Below the pieces are notes generated by a model. That model did no database searches, had not been told where the DNA came from, and worked only from the letters and a program-made list of their open reading frames with translations. DNA of 64,000 nucleotides from contig OY743190.1 of assembly GCA_963555705.1 (NCBI GenBank), positions 13,057,501 to 13,121,500 of the forward strand, written 5' to 3'. A program made the position numbers and the translations under genes. The DNA is from Ligustrum vulgare. Taxonomy: Eukaryota > Streptophyta > Magnoliopsida > Lamiales > Oleaceae. Shown here piece by piece: positions 59,952 through 64,000 of this stretch. Position 1 is the first letter of the stretch. Each line of letters opens with the position of its first letter.

Positions 59952-62098
59952 TGTAGCGACCAAGAATTTTTACGCGATTAATAATTATTTTAATAGAAAA
60001 TCGTGTCGCTACTATTTCACCCATTTTTATTAAGTTAACGCCACGACGTATTCGTATAGCCAAGTCAAGAAATAATCGAGATCGTTCGATTTTAAATTAA
60101 ATTCCGAATTTCTAAAAATATCTCCATTCTCTTGATTTAAAGTATATTAAGTCCAAGTACTTAATTCAATGTTATCCCAATATTTATTTATACAAAAATT
60201 ATTTTTATTATTGAAATTAAGAAAATATATGCAAGCATGAGAGGTTCCATTATATATAATAATTATGAGAATCTTAATTTAATAAATATGGAAAAGTATA
60301 TGAATGGTTGATAAGACTCCATTATATGTAATCATGAAGAGCATAATATTTGTATAAATATGGAAAAGTATATGAATGGTTGATAAGACTCCATTATATG
60401 TAATCATGAAGAGCATAATATTTGTATAAATATGGAAAAGTATATGAATGGTTGATAAGATTCCATTATATGTAATCATGAAGAGCATAATATTTGTATA
60501 AATATGGAAAAGTATATGAATGGTTGATAAGACTCCATTATATGTAATCATGAAGAGCATAATATTTGTATAAATATGGAAAAGTATATGAATGGTTGAT
60601 AAGACTCCATTATATGTAATCATGAAGAGCATAATATTTGTATAAATATGGAAAAGTATATGAATGGTGCTTTACTTTAAGAAAAGGATGTGTTAAAATT
60701 AATAGAATTGAATGATTATGTTTACAATATGCCAACTTTATACATCTATTTAAACCCATCTCTTTTACACACAACTCTACACATATACACTTATTTCCAA
60801 TCTCTTGACAAAATCCACAAGTAAGAGAAATTCAAGGTGGTCAAGAAAGTTTTGGTCCATTTACTACTACACTTCATTTTAATCTTTTAAAAGGTAAGTA
60901 TATCTTATGTTTTTATGAAAAGTAAATATGTTTTTATGAAAGGTAAATACACCTTATGTTTTTATGAAAAGTAAGTATGTTTTTATGACAAGTAAGTATA
61001 TCTTATGTTTTTATGAAAAGTAAGTATGTTTTTATGAAAGGTAAATACACCTTATGTTTTTATGAAAAGTAAGTATGTTTTTATGACAAGTAAGTATATC
61101 TTATGTTTTTATGAAAAGTAAGTATGTTTTTATGAAAGGTAAATATACCTTATGTTTTTATGAAAAGTAAGTATGTTTTTATGACAAGTAAGTATATCTT
61201 ATGTTTTTATGAAAAGTAAGTATGTTTTTATGAAAGGTAAATACACCTTATGTTTTTATGAAAAGTAAGTATGTTTTTATGACAAGTAAGTATATCTTAT
61301 GTTTTTATGAAAAGTAAGTATGTTTTTATGAAAGGTAAATACACCTTATGTTTTTATGAAAAGTAAGTATGTTTTTATGACAAGTAAGTATATCTTATGT
61401 TTTTATGAAAAGTAAGTATGTTTTTATGAAAGGTAAATACACCTTATGTTTTTATGAAAAGTAAGTATGTTTTTATGACAAGTAAGTATATCTTATGTTT
61501 TTATGAAAAGTAAGTATGTTTTTATGAAAGGTAAATACACCTTATGTTTTTATGAAAAGTAAGTATATCTTATGTTTTTATGAAAATGTTTGGATCATTG
61601 CTATGAAATCAATCTCAAAAGATTGTTATGGGTTCCATATGATATGTTTATGATTATGCTAAGGGGACCGGAGTTTAGTAGCGCTACACATAAGAATTCT
61701 TGCCATTTAAGTTCGGTAAAATTCTTGTGTCTCCCTATGTTTATGAGTATTTCGATCCTATCCTATGTTATGATGAAAATGATCCATATGCTTTCAAAAG
61801 AAAATTTATGCTTGGTATACTTACTGGGATTTTATAAATCTCACTCCACGATATTTACCATTTTCAGATAATTGAAGGTTCGAGGCGGTCAACATGGAAG
61901 TGGCAAAAGTGGTTAAGATTGATGAGATAATTATGTTGAACTTTATGTAAGAAAATTATGTTCTATTTTTATTCACAAATAAAATTATGGGATTCTAATT
62001 ATTCTTTTGAATAATTTTACATTTCTATTTAAGTCTCGATAATATGATATGAGTCACTTTTAGTGGCACTCGAATGGTCGAGAATTCGGGTCGTCACA
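59952..62098 (+). repeat. LOG element C 3' LTR
   Basis: 2147 bp; six 72-bp units (60285-60665), and a minisatellite longer than in the 5' LTR (about 60895-61585), which accounts for the 196-bp size difference. Confidence 0.92.
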
Positions 62099-64000
62099 GA
62101 CCCGGAGCATGAAGCACATGAAGAACAAAACCCACTCCCACCTAGACACAGGGAGGCTTCTCCCGCAAGATCCGGAAATGTCTTCAGCCGAATAGGAGGG
62201 TTATTCAGGGGCCAACGACGGGGGCAAACGGACCCAGGTTGGCACAATGTCGCAGAGCCAAGAAATAGGCGGGAGCGATGCGCTGAAGAAGCCTTGTCGC
62301 ATGGTCAAATGTATAGGGACCAACATGGTATGGGAGCAGAAAGGCTGGCATCAGCACATGAGCCTAGGAATAGGCAGGAAAGAAGAGCCGAAGCAGTTCG
62401 GACAAGATCTCGCAACGAGTTACCAACCCACGGAAGGCTAAACCACGGCCATGTTTTGCCACCACAAAGGCAAGAGTATGTTCCACCGCTCCACGACCAA
62501 TACCATGGTCCAATGTATTCCGGTCACGATGAAAACAGTGAACTGCCCTCTTACGAGTTGGATGACGAAGAGGAAGTAAGTCCCTTCACAGAGGGCCTCC
62601 GTAGGTGCCCCATACCTCATGACTTTGAGATGCCAGAAATATCAAAATACTCTGGCTGAGGTGATCCTGATGATCACCTGTTAAATTACCGAGCCAGCAT
62701 GGAAATAGCCGGAGCCACTCCGGCATTGAAATGTAAAGCCTTTGCATTAACCCTTGAGGGAAGTGCCATACGATGGTATAAAAAACTCCCTCTTGGAAGC
62801 ATTCACAGTTGGAGAGATATGAAGACGGCTTTTAAAAATGGCTTTGTTTCCTCCAGGCCTGGCCAACTCCCGCTCCAACGCCTTCAGGATCTGAGGCAAG
62901 GAAGGGACGAGTCTCTGAAAAGTTACCTAGCTAGGTTTACTGAAGAGATGCATATCTGCGAAAATATCACAGAAGCGGAGATGTTTTCCGCTTTAAAAGG
63001 AGGGCTAGATATGACCAGCATGTTCTGGAGGGATGTCCGGAGAAGGAAACCAAGGGATTACAACACCTTCGTAGACCTGATGAAGGAAGAGATTGTATCG
63101 GAGGAAATGGCTAGGGCCAGAGATAATCATCCCCAAGGGAGATATAACATTGGATATTTCAATGAAGCGGACCTCAAGAAAGGAGGAAACAAGGATAGAG
63201 TCGACGGTAACCGAGGTGGCGCGCCTCGCCCATTTCCGGGGACAGGATCTAGCTTTGCCGCAGAAATCACGGAAGCTATCCCTCACTTGCACTCTAACAC
63301 CCCTTCTCAAAATCCTCCCACGGTTTAAGGGAGAGTGGAAAGTGGCCGAAGTGGAAAGCAGCCCATGATTGGGGCTTACTGCGCCTATCACAGATATTAC
63401 GGTCACGCAACGGAGGATTGCAGGGAAATCCACATGTTAGCTGACCAAAAGGCGCAGGGGAGAAGGGGAGGTGACTATCCCCCCGTCATAGGGAGAAATC
63501 AAAAAACTGGTGGTCAAAAGTTCAACCGAGCTGATAGGAGAGCTCCGTGGAAGAACTCAACTAAGGAAAGAATTGACAATCGTCAAAGAGACAAGAATAA
63601 GGGCCAGGATACCGCCTTGGCACATGCTAAAGATACACGGGAACCACCTGTGCATGTGGCCGACCTCCCCATTCGTGAAATCGACACAATACTGGGAGGC
63701 CCCCACCCAGGTGGGAGCACAAACAACTCCCAAAAGAGGTACATCAGAGAGGCCAAACAACTCGCCAACGTGAATTACCATATCCATTCACATCCTTTAG
63801 GGATGCCTCGGACAGAGCCAATCACATTCACCCAAGACGATGCCATTGGAGTACATTTCCCCCACAACGACGCATTGGTTATCAGGGTAGTGGTGGCTCG
63901 GAATGGGTTATCACGGATGATGGTTGATGATGGTGCCTCGGTAAATGTGATTTACGGGGTAACGTTCGATAAAATGGGGATCAGCACTCCCCTTATTCCG
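62099..64000 (+). pseudogene. Tat-like gag (continued) and start of protease, with two stops
   Basis: One frame from the LOG element C junction to the window edge, broken only by TGA at 62657-62659 and TAA at 63326-63328. Features in order: Arg/Glu-rich region, CPIPHDFEMPEISKYSG just before the first stop, gag core (GDPDDHLLNYRASMEIAG, WYKKLPLGSIHSWRDMKTAF, LQDLRQGRDESLKSYLARFT), a CCHC-like CAYHRYYGHATEDC (about 63380-63421), and protease active site MVDDGASVNVIY (about 63920). Typical of Tat-lineage polyproteins. Reverse transcriptase would lie to the right of the window. Confidence 0.85.

Larger units (their letters stand above)
53451..62098 (+). mobile_element. LOG element C (plus orientation), both captured genes intact
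   Basis: 8.65 kb, TSD GACCC. LTRs 53451-55401 (5') and 59952-62098 (3'), TGTAGCGACC...GGTCGTCACA. Primer-binding site TGGTATCAAAGAC at 55404 (one base off the A and B sites). Polypurine tract TTAAGGGGGTAAG near 59936-59949. Genes run on the minus strand, so the antisense arrangement holds in an inverted copy. Sits in the gag of a Tat-like element. Confidence 0.94.

Overview
The window is plant nuclear DNA, most likely from a eudicot: a GT-AG-spliced GAUT4-type pectin gene, Ty3/gypsy retrotransposons of plant lineages (Tekay chromovirus, Athila-like, Tat-like), a tRNA-derived SINE and a hAT-like MITE. The species cannot be named from the sequence. Only one ordinary host gene is clear, a minus-strand galacturonosyltransferase (1-3587) whose last few codons lie beyond the left edge. 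Almost everything from 4.2 kb onward is transposon, stacked by nested insertion with target-site duplications (TSDs) that can still be read.

Layout. 1-4228: GAUT4-like gene and upstream region. 4230-4607: end of an old gypsy integrase, split by a SINE with a 16-bp TSD. 5060-5816: degenerate repeats. 5862-36437: a solo LTR (TSD GTCAT) holding a Tekay element (6079-31627) and an oppositely oriented LTR of its own family (31814-34164). The Tekay element is broken by an Athila-like gag-protease element (10792-18034, TSD CCATG) and, in its 5' LTR, by LOG element A (21384-30266, TSD TTGGT). 36639-47745: a solo Tekay-type LTR (TSD AGAAT) broken by LOG element B (37171-45204, TSD GATTG). 47911-51717: AT-rich DNA with a (CT)n tract, a hAT-like MITE and a diverged duplication. 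51718-64000: a decayed Tat-like element whose gag is broken by LOG element C (53451-62098, TSD GACCC).

The most striking content is the three related elements A, B and C. Each has two long LTRs, an initiator-Met-type primer-binding site and a polypurine tract, but no gag or pol. In their place each carries two intronless genes, antisense to the element: a 181-183 residue basic protein with a Cys4 cluster, resembling in layout the cysteine-rich nucleic-acid-binding proteins of plant flexiviruses, and a 217-residue LOG-type cytokinin riboside 5'-monophosphate phosphoribohydrolase. Both genes are open in A and C; in B the LOG gene has a stop at codon 26. Each gene is preceded by the same TTTAAATAG box. 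The leader next to the primer-binding site and the tract before the 3' LTR match those of the Tekay element here, which suggests a non-autonomous Tekay derivative mobilised in trans and carrying a hormone-activation gene. Whether this family has been described before cannot be decided from the sequence alone.

Removing the two solo LTRs (one TSD kept from each) rejoins a 123-codon minus-strand reading frame, split among 5818-5861, 36443-36638 and about 47746-47879 and bounded by 13-bp inverted repeats. It is either a disrupted host exon or a small DNA transposon.
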